This document shows, in pieces, positions 1-6,372 of a stretch of 6,853 nt of DNA. Source of the stretch: Bacteroidales bacterium. GTDB lineage: Bacteria > Bacteroidota > Bacteroidia > Bacteroidales > UBA12077. Every line of letters starts with the position of its first letter. Position 1 is the stretch's first letter. The position numbers were made by a program, and so were the translations under genes. The DNA is taken from the NCBI GenBank assembly GCA_030156305.1, contig JASGMZ010000163.1, positions 1 through 6,853 of the forward strand, written 5' to 3'. Below the pieces are notes generated by a model, which searched no databases, had not been told where the DNA came from, and saw only the letters and a list, made by a program, of their open reading frames with translations.

Positions 1-8
1 AAAAAAAA

Positions 9-16
9 TAACTTTG
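9..16 (+). promoter_or_regulatory. Possible Bacteroidota -7 box facing right
   Basis: TAACTTTG matches the Bacteroidota -7 consensus TAnnTTTG exactly. The matching -33 element would fall outside the window, so the promoter cannot be confirmed. Downstream on this strand there is only a nine-codon ATG reading frame (82-108) before the convergent end of the DUF4924-like gene. Any transcript would therefore be a short RNA or read antisense into that gene. In DNA this AT-rich the motif can occur by chance. Confidence 0.25.
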
Positions 17-57
17 ACATTTTTTATTTGATATTCGATATTTATCATTTAATTATA

Positions 58-177
58 TTGGCTCTATTAAAACAAAAATACATGGAATGCTCAGCATTGG
101 AATCATAATGTAGTGAACTTTTCATATATTTGAGAATAACAAATTTTTTTAACACCAACTTTATTAAATAGAGCCAA
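58..177. repeat. 120-bp segment with 11-bp terminal inverted repeats (possible MITE/IS relic)
   Basis: TTGGCTCTATT at 58-68 is the exact reverse complement of AATAGAGCCAA at 167-177. The segment between has no credible gene. It contains a small palindrome, AATGCTCAGCATT, at 86-98. Ends starting GGCTCT recall the inverted repeats of some ISL3-type insertion sequences, but this is from memory and I see no transposase. I could not find a target-site duplication: the 8 bases outside GGCTCT on the two sides (52-59 and 176-183) do not match. The segment lies just beyond the 3' end of the DUF4924-like gene. A base-paired RNA structure at the end of that transcript is an alternative reading. Confidence 0.35.
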
Positions 178-182
178 ATTTG

Positions 183-725
183 TTAAAGTTCAATACGCCC
201 TTCTTCATAAAGTTTAAATTTACGGCTAAGTAAAGCAATTAATTTACTAATTTGTCCCATTGCTTCAGCCGTTGAGGGAGATATAGTTTTTTGCTGTAAC
301 CGCAATACCAAGATACCATAAAGGCCATTAAAACATGCCTCAATTTCATTTTCTACATTCCCTTTCGATTTATTGGTTAACTCAATAATCCCATCTCGTG
401 CCTGGTTATAGGCATCAATATAATCTAAATGTTCGGGCGATTTCAATAAATGCAAATGCAAATCATTTAATTCATTTACCGTATTTTGTACAAACTGTAA
501 ATGCCCGGTATTTTCAATTCCTTCTTCTTTAAATAAGTCTATTAATCCCTCGTACCAATTTCTAATTTCATTTTTAACAGGTTGTGGCTGGTCAAATTTA
601 TCGATAATATTTTTAGAGATTTTTTCGATATCAAAGTTATGTGCACGAATCAAATCTTCTATCTGCCACATATAAAGCACATACTCGGCAATGTTCTCTC
701 TTCTTTTTGTTTTAGCTATTATCAT
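183..725 (-). CDS. DUF4924-like conserved Bacteroidota protein of unknown function
   Basis: This 180-residue soluble protein has no signal peptide or membrane segment and looks almost entirely alpha-helical. The N-terminal signature NIAEYVLYMWQIEDLIRA (11-28), followed by QPxxVKxExRxWYExLID (about 46-63), is what I recall from the DUF4924 family, which is largely restricted to Bacteroidota. I know of no assigned biochemical role. A second helical part (about 75-175) contains EIEACFNGLYGILVLRLQ (127-144) and a basic, charged C-terminus. The start is an ATG 11 bases after the stop of the S4-domain gene, so the two are almost certainly co-transcribed. There is no Shine-Dalgarno sequence. It is the last gene of a translation-related block, which suggests, but does not show, a link to ribosome or RNA metabolism. 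The family call rests on memory of the N-terminal motif. Confidence 0.72.
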   Translation of the reverse strand: MIIAKTKRRENIAEYVLYMWQIEDLIRAHNFDIEKISKNIIDKFDQPQPVKNEIRNWYEGLIDLFKEEGIENTGHLQFVQNTVNELNDLHLHLLKSPEHLDYIDAYNQARDGIIELTNKSKGNVENEIEACFNGLYGILVLRLQQKTISPSTAEAMGQISKLIALLSRKFKLYEEGRIEL

Positions 726-736
726 GGCTTTGACTA

Positions 737-1123
737 CTAATATTTCTTTTTTAACTTATCAATTAAGCGGCGTTCACGTTTTGTTGGCCTACCATATCCT
801 TTTTGTCTGATTTCAAATCCTGCATAATTTTTCATCTCGAGTTTCACTTTTTCTTCTTCAGGCGTAATATCTTCTACATAATCGGCAGCAATTTTAGCTG
901 ATTTACGATTGCCTAACAGTCCCAATACTTTATATTGATAGGTAACTGGTGGCCGTTTTACAAAAACCACCTCGCCCACTTTTACGGTTCGGGAAGGTTT
1001 AACCTGAATATCGTCAATAATTATTCGTCCTTTCTTACATGCTTCAGCAGCCTGGCTGCGGGTTTTAAAAATTCGTGCAGCCCATAACCATTTATCAATA
1101 CGTAAATTATTATCATGCTCCAT
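737..1123 (-). CDS. hslR: S4-domain RNA-binding protein, Hsp15/HslR-like
   Basis: This 128-residue basic protein is close in length to E. coli Hsp15 (about 133). The S4 RNA-binding fold covers about residues 7-65: LRIDKWLWAARIFKTRSQA opens it, then the GRIIIDD and VKPSRTVKVGEVV strands. A linker (66-100) follows, then a strongly basic tail, KGYGRPTKRERRLIDKLKKKY, which is typical of this family. Hsp15 binds 50S subunits carrying a stranded nascent peptidyl-tRNA and helps rescue them. That fits the peptidyl-tRNA hydrolase gene immediately upstream. The B. subtilis paralogue YabO lies in a comparable cluster. The ATG start is preceded by 80 bases of non-coding DNA with a good -7 box, so it may have its own promoter as well as readthrough. 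The family is certain; Hsp15-type rescue activity in this organism is inferred. Confidence 0.9.
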   Translation of the reverse strand: MEHDNNLRIDKWLWAARIFKTRSQAAEACKKGRIIIDDIQVKPSRTVKVGEVVFVKRPPVTYQYKVLGLLGNRKSAKIAADYVEDITPEEEKVKLEMKNYAGFEIRQKGYGRPTKRERRLIDKLKKKY

Positions 1124-1154
1124 AATGCAAAATTTACTTAAAAGATAATTAAAA

Positions 1155-1162
1155 CAAATTTA
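1155..1162 (-). promoter_or_regulatory. Candidate -7 box for the S4/DUF4924 gene pair
   Basis: On the minus strand this reads TAAATTTG, an exact match to TAnnTTTG. It lies 31 bases upstream of the ATG of the S4-domain gene, in the largest gap (80 bases) of the prs-to-DUF4924 block. The nearest TTG that could act as a -33 element (rc of 1187-1189) is about 24 bases away, longer than the usual 19-21. The promoter may be weak or a chance match. Confidence 0.35.
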
Positions 1163-1203
1163 GAAATAAACGTAAAGGAATAAAATCAAGTAGTAAATAA
1201 AAA

Positions 1204-1767
1204 TTAACGATTGTTAAACTCATTCATTGTATGTTCAACACCCATCACTCCGAAGCTTTTTATCATTTCAATAGCTGTCTCAATCCGTTCAGGCAAAATT
1301 TTCTTTTCTTCCTCGTTCCATGGGCTCAAAACATAATGAGCCTGTGCCCCTTTGGGATAATTATCTCCAATTCCAAATCGGAGGCGCGGATAATTTTGGT
1401 TTCCCAACATTATGCTAATGTCTCTTAACCCATTATGTCCGGCATCGCCACCTCCAGGTTTTAATCTTAATTTACCAAACGGGAGAGCCACATCATCGAC
1501 AATTACCAGTAATTTTTCAGGAGATAACTTTTCTTTGGCAAGCCAGTAGTTTACAGCTCTACCACTGCGATTCATAAATGTTGTAGGTTTTATTAAAACA
1601 AATGTCCGCCCTTTAAATTTATACTCTGCTCTGAAAGCATAACGGCGGTCTTCAAAAACAATATTGGATGCATTAGCTAACGCATCCAATATTTTAAAAC
1701 CTATATTATGTCGTGTATTAACGTACTCGCTTCCAATATTCCCTAACCCGGCAATAAGGTATTTCAA
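1204..1767 (-). CDS. pth: Peptidyl-tRNA hydrolase (Pth)
   Basis: This cytoplasmic enzyme cleaves the ester bond of peptidyl-tRNAs released by abortive translation and so recycles tRNA. The 187 residues are full length (E. coli Pth is about 194). The catalytic set is visible: N10 in GLGN, the catalytic base H20 in NTRHNIGF, N66 in TTFMNRSG, D91/D92 in VDDVALPFG, and N112 in GGGDAGHNGLRDI. These correspond to E. coli N10, H20, N68, D93 and N114. The start codon is TTG (minus strand, complement of 1765-1767). No in-frame ATG precedes it before an upstream TAA, and starting here gives the family's canonical MKYLIAGLGN N-terminus. The gene lies 25 bases after the L25 gene, so the two are probably co-transcribed. 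No Shine-Dalgarno sequence is seen. Confidence 0.97.
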   Translation of the reverse strand: MKYLIAGLGNIGSEYVNTRHNIGFKILDALANASNIVFEDRRYAFRAEYKFKGRTFVLIKPTTFMNRSGRAVNYWLAKEKLSPEKLLVIVDDVALPFGKLRLKPGGGDAGHNGLRDISIMLGNQNYPRLRFGIGDNYPKGAQAHYVLSPWNEEEKKILPERIETAIEMIKSFGVMGVEHTMNEFNNR

Positions 1768-1792
1768 ACCAGTAATTTGTTTAAATTAAAAC

Positions 1793-2452
1793 TTATTCTT
1801 TTGATTCAGCAGCCTCTTCAGCAGGTGCTTCTCCTTCAGCTCCTTCTTCTCCTACTTCAGCCTCAGCTGCTTCAGTTTCCAGTGCTTCAATTTCTTCAGG
1901 TAATGTAGCGCCACGTGCACTCTTAACTAAAACTACAACGGCATTATCCGGATCAAGAAAATTAACCGCTGGATAAGGTAGATCTTTAACTTTAACCGAG
2001 TCTCCTATTTCCAGTGGAGTAATATCAACAACAATTTCGTCTGGCAGATTACCGGGAATAGCTTTTACTCTTAATTTTCTCATTTTCTGAACCAGACGGC
2101 CACCATTTAGAACCCCCACAGCAGCACCTTCAATTCTTACAGGCACTCTCATCCAAACTTCTGAATTTTCATCGGTTTCATAAAAATCAACATGTATAAT
2201 CTTATCAGATACGGGATGAAACTGAACATCTCTTAATACAGCCTTATGCTTTTGTCCGTCAAGATCAACATCCACCAAATAAGCATTAGGTGTATAAACA
2301 ATCTCTTTAAAGGAGTTTTTATGTGTGTAAAAATGAACATTTTTACCTTTTCCGTACATTACACAAGGTACCAGTTCCTGTTCTCTTAACTGTTTAGCAG
2401 TTTTTTTCCCTACCTTTTCTCTTATGCTACCTTTTACTTCAATTGCTTTCAT
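1793..2452 (-). CDS. rplY: 50S ribosomal protein L25, long form (Ctc/TL5 type)
   Basis: This 5S rRNA-binding protein of the large subunit has 219 residues and is of the long Ctc/TL5 class, not the roughly 94-residue E. coli L25. The N-terminal L25 domain (about 1-92) has VPCVMYGKGKNVHF (28-41) and DVQFHPVSDKIIHVDFYE (75-92). The TL5-type C-terminal beta domain (about 98-178) has GVLNGGRLVQKMRKLRVKA and DITPLEIGDSVKVKDL. A tail from about 184 onward is almost only Glu, Ala and Gly and is probably disordered; such acidic tails are common in Bacteroidota members of the family. It follows prs by 60 bases and precedes pth by 25, as in the prs-ctc-pth order of Firmicutes. The ATG start has an A-rich leader without a Shine-Dalgarno sequence. 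A perfect -7 box lies 47 bases upstream. Confidence 0.96.
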   Translation of the reverse strand: MKAIEVKGSIREKVGKKTAKQLREQELVPCVMYGKGKNVHFYTHKNSFKEIVYTPNAYLVDVDLDGQKHKAVLRDVQFHPVSDKIIHVDFYETDENSEVWMRVPVRIEGAAVGVLNGGRLVQKMRKLRVKAIPGNLPDEIVVDITPLEIGDSVKVKDLPYPAVNFLDPDNAVVVLVKSARGATLPEEIEALETEAAEAEVGEEGAEGEAPAEEAAESKE

Positions 2453-2499
2453 TTTATTTTATTATTATGTGTTATTTTCAAATTTTTATTTTAAAACCG

Positions 2500-2531
2500 C
2501 AAATATAAAATTTTATACTATAAAATTCGAA
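2500..2531 (-). promoter_or_regulatory. Candidate promoter for rplY-pth, overlapping the 3' end of prs
   Basis: The minus strand carries TATATTTG at 2500-2507, an exact TAnnTTTG -7 box. About 20 bases further upstream is TTCG (complement of 2528-2531), a one-mismatch version of the -33 element TTTG. The expected start would be about 40 bases before the rplY ATG. The -33 part lies inside the last codons of prs, so L25 and Pth could be made independently of prs. This is motif matching only. Confidence 0.4.
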
Positions 2532-3451
2532 CTTATGGACTGATAATTATATACTTTATTAATAACATCAGCAAAAACATCAGCAATAGAAAGAACTTTT
2601 ATCTTCTCTGATAATGGTTTTATAGGTAATGAATCTGTAACCACAACTTCAGTAATTTTTGAATCATTAATTCTTTCGTAAGCAGGCCCTGATAAAACGG
2701 CATGTGTAGCAAATGCCCTAACACTTTTAGCTCCCTGTTTTATCATCATATCAGCAGCTTTGGTCACTGTACCGGCAGTATCAATCATATCATCAAGAAT
2801 AATTACATTTTTTCCTTCCACATCGCCAATAACTGTAAGCTCATCAACAATGTTTGCCTTTTTTCGAGATTTATGACAAATAACAAGCGGTGTTTCTAAA
2901 AATTTAGAATATGCATTTGCTCTTTTTGTACCGCCCATATCAGGAGCAGCCATAACTAAATTATCGAGGTTAAGATTTTTAATATAAGGAACAAAAATAG
3001 CTGATGCATATAAATGATCTACGGGTACGTCAAAGAATCCCTGAATCTGGTCGGCATGTAGATCGAGTGTCATAATTCTGTCAACTCCTGCAGCTGTAAG
3101 CAGGTTAGCGACTAACTTTGATGCGATTGAAACGCGAGGTTTATCTTTCCTGTCCTGACGTGCAAATCCATAATAAGGCATTACAGCAACAACCTTATAA
3201 GCCGAAGCCCTCTTAGCTGCATCAATCATCATCAACAGTTCCATTAAATTATCTGAGGGCGGAAAAGTAGATTGAATAATAAAAACATAAGCTCCTCTTA
3301 CCGTTTCTTCGTATGAAGTTTGGAATTCTCCATCGCTAAACTCTGTAAGAGTTGTATTTCCTAACTCAATACCATATTCTTTTGCAATTTTTTCAGCAAT
3401 AAACCGAGATTTTGTTCCTGAAAAAATCTTGATTGGAGGCTGGACACTCAT
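2513..3451 (-). CDS. prs: Ribose-phosphate pyrophosphokinase (PRPP synthetase, class I)
   Basis: The enzyme makes 5-phosphoribosyl-1-pyrophosphate from ribose 5-phosphate and ATP in the cytoplasm, feeding purine, pyrimidine, NAD, histidine and tryptophan synthesis. The 312 residues match the usual length. The N-terminal IKIFSGTKSRFIAEKIA opens the fold. The ATP site shows FARQDRKDKPRVSI (97-109). The metal-binding histidine is H132 in TLDLHADQIQGFF. The flexible catalytic loop is HKSRKKAN (193-200). The PRPP-binding loop is LDDMIDTAGTV (219-229), with D220, D221 and D224. All key residues are present, so the enzyme should be active. The ATG start has an A-rich leader and no Shine-Dalgarno sequence, and a good promoter lies in the 117-base gap upstream. 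It heads the rplY-pth-S4-DUF4924 block. I saw no transcription terminator between prs and rplY. Confidence 0.98.
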   Translation of the reverse strand: MSVQPPIKIFSGTKSRFIAEKIAKEYGIELGNTTLTEFSDGEFQTSYEETVRGAYVFIIQSTFPPSDNLMELLMMIDAAKRASAYKVVAVMPYYGFARQDRKDKPRVSIASKLVANLLTAAGVDRIMTLDLHADQIQGFFDVPVDHLYASAIFVPYIKNLNLDNLVMAAPDMGGTKRANAYSKFLETPLVICHKSRKKANIVDELTVIGDVEGKNVIILDDMIDTAGTVTKAADMMIKQGAKSVRAFATHAVLSGPAYERINDSKITEVVVTDSLPIKPLSEKIKVLSIADVFADVINKVYNYQSISSNFIV

Positions 3452-3499
3452 ATTTTTATTATTTTTTCAAAAATTTATATTTTTTCTTTTATGGATTTG

Positions 3500-3530
3500 C
3501 AAAGTTATAAATATCATTCTATTTTTCACC
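3500..3530 (-). promoter_or_regulatory. Candidate promoter for prs
   Basis: The minus strand carries TAACTTTG at 3500-3507, an exact -7 box. A GGTG (complement of 3527-3530) ends exactly 19 bases upstream of it and is a partial match to the TTTG -33 element. The box sits 48 bases before the prs ATG, in the 117-base gap between engB and prs. That gap holds no hairpin terminator that I can see. This is the best-spaced promoter candidate in the window and a plausible start for the whole prs-to-DUF4924 block. Confidence 0.5.
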
Positions 3531-3568
3531 TACTTTAACCTAAAATTATCTGCAGCTAATCAAAAAAA

Positions 3569-4177
3569 TTAAATTTGATTTAAACGATCAATATAGTCGA
3601 GCAGTTCATTACGTCCTCTTTTATTTTCGGCTGATGTTAAAAATAAATCAGGCAAAGATTCCCATTCTTTTAACATCTCTTGTTTATAAAATTGAATATT
3701 TCGCTCCAGCGCCAATTCTTTCAGTTTATCTGTTTTTGTAAAAATTATAGCAAAAGGAATCTGCCTTTCGCCAAGCCATTGCATAAATAACAAATCGTTT
3801 TGTTGAGGTTTATGTCGGGCATCTATCAGTACAAAAAGGCAAACCAAATTTGTTCTAAATTCTGCATAATCTTTAATTATACGATTAAAATCTTTGCTGA
3901 TAGATTTTTTTACTTTAGCAAATCCATAACCTGGTAAATCGACTAAGTGCCATGAATTATTTATTAAAAAAAAATTTATCAACTGTGTTTTCCCAGGAGT
4001 TTGTGACGTTTTAGCCAAATTTTTACGATCGAGTAACATATTAATCAATGACGACTTGCCAACATTCGAACGTCCCACAAATGCATATTCAGGAATATCA
4101 ATTTCGGGGCATTGCTGATAATCTGTAAAACTCGAAACAAACGTTGCACTTTTTATATCCATTTTAAATGATTTCAT
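3569..4177 (-). CDS. engB: Ribosome biogenesis GTPase EngB/YsxC (YihA)
   Basis: This GTPase of the TrmE-Era-EngA-EngB-Septin group is needed for late assembly of the 50S subunit and is essential in many bacteria. All five G motifs are visible in 202 residues: G1 GRSNVGKSS (35-43), G2 around TSQTPGKTQ (57-65), G3 DLPGYG (80-85), G4 TKTD (147-150) and G5 TSA (181-183). The start given overlaps the exporter's stop codon as ATGA, which suggests translational coupling. However, M6 (complement of 4160-4162) would begin MDIKSATFVSSF, closer to the usual EngB N-terminus, so the true start may be five codons downstream. A run of nine A (3966-3974, T on the coding strand) lies within the gene; the frame is intact. 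The neighbouring prs and rplY also serve growth and translation. Confidence 0.96.
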   Translation of the reverse strand: MKSFKMDIKSATFVSSFTDYQQCPEIDIPEYAFVGRSNVGKSSLINMLLDRKNLAKTSQTPGKTQLINFFLINNSWHLVDLPGYGFAKVKKSISKDFNRIIKDYAEFRTNLVCLFVLIDARHKPQQNDLLFMQWLGERQIPFAIIFTKTDKLKELALERNIQFYKQEMLKEWESLPDLFLTSAENKRGRNELLDYIDRLNQI

Positions 4178-4806
4178 TGATTCAAAAAAAACACTGAAAG
4201 CATGGCTGCTGCACCAAAAACAATAATCAATATTCCTGCAATTTTATTAATCCACCACAGTTGTTTTAACCTAAACTTTTTTCTAAATAAATCAACAAAA
4301 AAAGTAAGTAAGGCCCACCAGAGCAGAGCTCCTAAAAATACACCGGCAATGATTAACGATGATTTAATGAAACTATCATTTGATGTTACCAGGCCTATCC
4401 CGGCAAATGCCGCAACAAAAAGAAAAATAGCTAAAGGATTTGAAAGAGTTAAAAAAAGTACGGAAAAAAAATCTTCAACCAGCTTATTTTTCTTTTTCCG
4501 ATGACGCCTGATTTGTTGTACAGGATTTGTATTAAATATACGTGTTCCTAAAAATATTAATATACCTCCGCCAAACAACTGAAAATAAAACTGTTGATCT
4601 TCAATAAAATTTATTATAAACGTTAATCCTAATGCTGCCACAAGGGCAAAAAAGGAATCGACCGTGGCTGCACCCATTCCTGAAAATAAGCCTGAAATCC
4701 GTCCTTTATTTATGGTTCGTTGAATACATAAAACCCCAACCGGCCCCAACGGAATTGAAGCCACAAATCCAACAATTAATCCTTGTACTAAAAATTTAAT
4801 TTCCAC
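4174..4806 (-). CDS. LysE/RhtB-family amino-acid exporter-like membrane protein
   Basis: This 210-residue integral inner-membrane protein has about six hydrophobic segments (roughly 5-27, 40-62, 73-91, 113-138, 147-170 and 186-207), the size and topology of LysE-type exporters. The family signature is in the first segments: SIPLGPVGVLCIQRTINKGR (17-36), then GLFSGMGAATVDSFFALVAALGL with D50, and LSNPLA (121-126) in segment four. A very basic loop, RRHRKKKNK (100-108), probably faces the cytoplasm. Substrate cannot be assigned; LysE relatives export lysine, threonine, homoserine or other small molecules. The start is GTG (complement of 4804-4806), supported by a clear AGGAG seven bases upstream; the next methionine is residue 44. 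The gene follows the aldehyde dehydrogenase by 24 bases and overlaps engB by four, so the three are probably one transcript. Confidence 0.88.
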   Translation of the reverse strand: MEIKFLVQGLIVGFVASIPLGPVGVLCIQRTINKGRISGLFSGMGAATVDSFFALVAALGLTFIINFIEDQQFYFQLFGGGILIFLGTRIFNTNPVQQIRRHRKKKNKLVEDFFSVLFLTLSNPLAIFLFVAAFAGIGLVTSNDSFIKSSLIIAGVFLGALLWWALLTFFVDLFRKKFRLKQLWWINKIAGILIIVFGAAAMLSVFFLNQ

Positions 4807-4813
4807 AATAAAA

Positions 4814-4818
4814 CTCCT
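4814..4818 (-). promoter_or_regulatory. Shine-Dalgarno sequence for the LysE-type exporter
   Basis: The minus strand reads AGGAG, followed by a seven-base spacer (TTTTATT) and the GTG start at 4806. This is textbook spacing and decides the start. None of the other seven genes in the window has such a site; their leaders are A-rich, as is usual in Bacteroidota. Confidence 0.7.
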
Positions 4819-4830
4819 GCAACCTTAAAT

Positions 4831-6258
4831 TTAATAATCAGTATTTTTCACCAACAATCGCGGTTCCATCATCTCCTGAATGGTATATTTAACTCCTTCT
4901 CTTCCAAAACCCGAGTTTTTAATACCACCATAAGGCATATGATCTACCCTAAATGTTGGTACATCATTTATAATAACTCCTCCTACCTCAAGCTCATTAA
5001 ATGAATGGTTCATTTCTATTATACTATTGGTAAAAACACCTGCTTGCAAACCATATTCCGAATCATTAATCATATCAATGGCTTGTGAAAAATCCGAAAA
5101 TTTTTCAATGGCCACTACCGGCCCAAAGATTTCTAAAGCACAAACTTTCATCTCTTGTTTAGTGTTTGTAATGATTGTTGGTTCAAAAAAAGAACCATCC
5201 CGTTTTCCTCCCAATAATATTTTGGCTCCCTCAGATACGGCTTCATTAACCCAATCTTCTACTCGTCTGGCGTTATCTTCATCAATCATTACTGAAATAT
5301 CGGTAGTCTCATTATCCGGAGCACCAAATGTAAGCATCTGTGTTCCGGAAATAAACTTATCCACAAAAGTTTCAAAAACCTTTTCATGAACCATTATTCG
5401 TTGTACATGAATACAAACCTGTCCTGAATAAGCAAAACCTCCAACCAAACATTTTTTAACTGCTAAATCAAGGTCAGCTTGTTCAGAAACAATTACTCCT
5501 GCGTTTCCACCCAGTTCGAGGGCTATCTTTTTTTTACCTGCATTAGCTTTCATCTTCCATCCCACCTTGGGAGAGCCGGTAAATGAAAGCATATTAATTC
5601 TTTCATCGGTTACCAATTGATTTCCTGCTTCTCTATCCATAGGTAAAACAGAAAACGCTCCTTTGGGGAGTTCTGTCTGATGGATAATTTTTGCAAGCTC
5701 CAAAACGGATAACGGAGTAGAACGTGCAGGTTTTATTATTATTGCATTTCCTGATGCTATAGCAGGAGCAATTTTGTGTGCTGCAAGATTTAAAGGGAAA
5801 TTAAATGGTGCTATTCCGGCAATTAACCCTACGGGAAAATACTTAACCAGTCCTTCTTTCTTTTCTCCTGCAGTTGTCCAGTCAATTGAAAGATATTCTT
5901 TAGGTAATCTCTTAGACTCTTCGGCAGCTACTGTAAAAACCTGGATAGCACGGCTAATTTCTCCAAGTGCATATTTAAAAGGCTTACCAGCCTCACGCGC
6001 TAAAATTAATGCCAGCTCACTTCTTTTTTCTTCAAGCTGGTTAGCAATTTGCATTAATATAGTATACTTTTTATACGAAGGTAAATCCCGCAATATAGGT
6101 TTTACTTTTTGTGCTTTTTCAATTGCCTTTTCAAGCTCATCCTTTCCTGCAAGGTATGTTTCGGCTACAATACTATAATCAAAAGGATTAAAAACCTTAA
6201 GCTTTGTATTCGTAGGGCAAAATTCTCCTCCGATATATATTTTATACGCCTGCATCAT
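4831..6258 (-). CDS. NAD(P)-dependent aldehyde dehydrogenase, substrate unassigned
   Basis: This soluble ALDH-superfamily enzyme of normal length (475) oxidises an aldehyde to the carboxylate. The visible active-site residues are N153 in PFNFPLN, K176 in IIIKPARSTP, the Rossmann loop FTGSPKVG (226-233), the general base E248 in LELGGN, the nucleophile C282 in YSGQVCIHVQR, and E376 in LEIFGPV. MPYGGIKNSGFGREG (441-455) closes the fold. Position 179, just after KPA, is Arg. Many NAD-using ALDHs have Glu there to bind the adenosine ribose, so NADP may be accepted (inference). It resembles the lactaldehyde, glyceraldehyde-3-phosphate and semialdehyde dehydrogenase group, but I would not assign a substrate. 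Two adjacent ATGs could start the protein. It is probably the first gene of the exporter-engB transcript. Upstream lies gene-poor, decayed DNA. Confidence 0.93.
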   Translation of the reverse strand: MMQAYKIYIGGEFCPTNTKLKVFNPFDYSIVAETYLAGKDELEKAIEKAQKVKPILRDLPSYKKYTILMQIANQLEEKRSELALILAREAGKPFKYALGEISRAIQVFTVAAEESKRLPKEYLSIDWTTAGEKKEGLVKYFPVGLIAGIAPFNFPLNLAAHKIAPAIASGNAIIIKPARSTPLSVLELAKIIHQTELPKGAFSVLPMDREAGNQLVTDERINMLSFTGSPKVGWKMKANAGKKKIALELGGNAGVIVSEQADLDLAVKKCLVGGFAYSGQVCIHVQRIMVHEKVFETFVDKFISGTQMLTFGAPDNETTDISVMIDEDNARRVEDWVNEAVSEGAKILLGGKRDGSFFEPTIITNTKQEMKVCALEIFGPVVAIEKFSDFSQAIDMINDSEYGLQAGVFTNSIIEMNHSFNELEVGGVIINDVPTFRVDHMPYGGIKNSGFGREGVKYTIQEMMEPRLLVKNTDY

Positions 6259-6278
6259 TTTTTAAATTAAATTAACCG

Positions 6279-6286
6279 CAAAATTA
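6279..6286 (-). promoter_or_regulatory. Candidate -7 box for the aldehyde dehydrogenase gene
   Basis: The minus strand reads TAATTTTG, an exact TAnnTTTG match 20 bases before the ATG. It implies a leader of only about 14 bases. I see no convincing -33 element at 19-21 bases. The box lies in a run of T and A, so chance is a real alternative. Confidence 0.3.
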
Positions 6287-6372
6287 ATTTTTTTTTATTG
6301 AATCTCTAAAGAAAAAAAAACAGATTTACTAAAAGTTAAAACAAGCAGTTCAGTGATTTGTTAATTATATCT

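Noticed and set aside
86..98. Palindrome AATGCTCAGCATT as an operator
   Set aside because: It is only six bases per arm, with no gene positioned to be controlled by it. I list it only as part of the 58-177 segment.
1231..1428. Plus-strand open frame of 65 codons opposite pth
   Set aside because: It is antisense to a well-supported peptidyl-tRNA hydrolase gene, has no recognisable motif and is explained by AT-rich frame shadowing.
3966..3974. Run of nine A in engB as a phase-variation switch
   Set aside because: The gene is normally essential and the frame is intact. The run encodes ordinary Phe/Lys-rich sequence in an AT-rich genome.
4202..4504. Plus-strand open frame of 100 codons opposite the LysE-type exporter
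   Set aside because: The opposite strand encodes a clear six-segment membrane protein. This frame has a composition mirroring it and no family signature.
5027..6178. Two plus-strand open frames (120 and 134 codons) opposite the aldehyde dehydrogenase
   Set aside because: They lie wholly within a gene with all its catalytic residues intact. Neither shows a motif, promoter or ribosome-binding signal.
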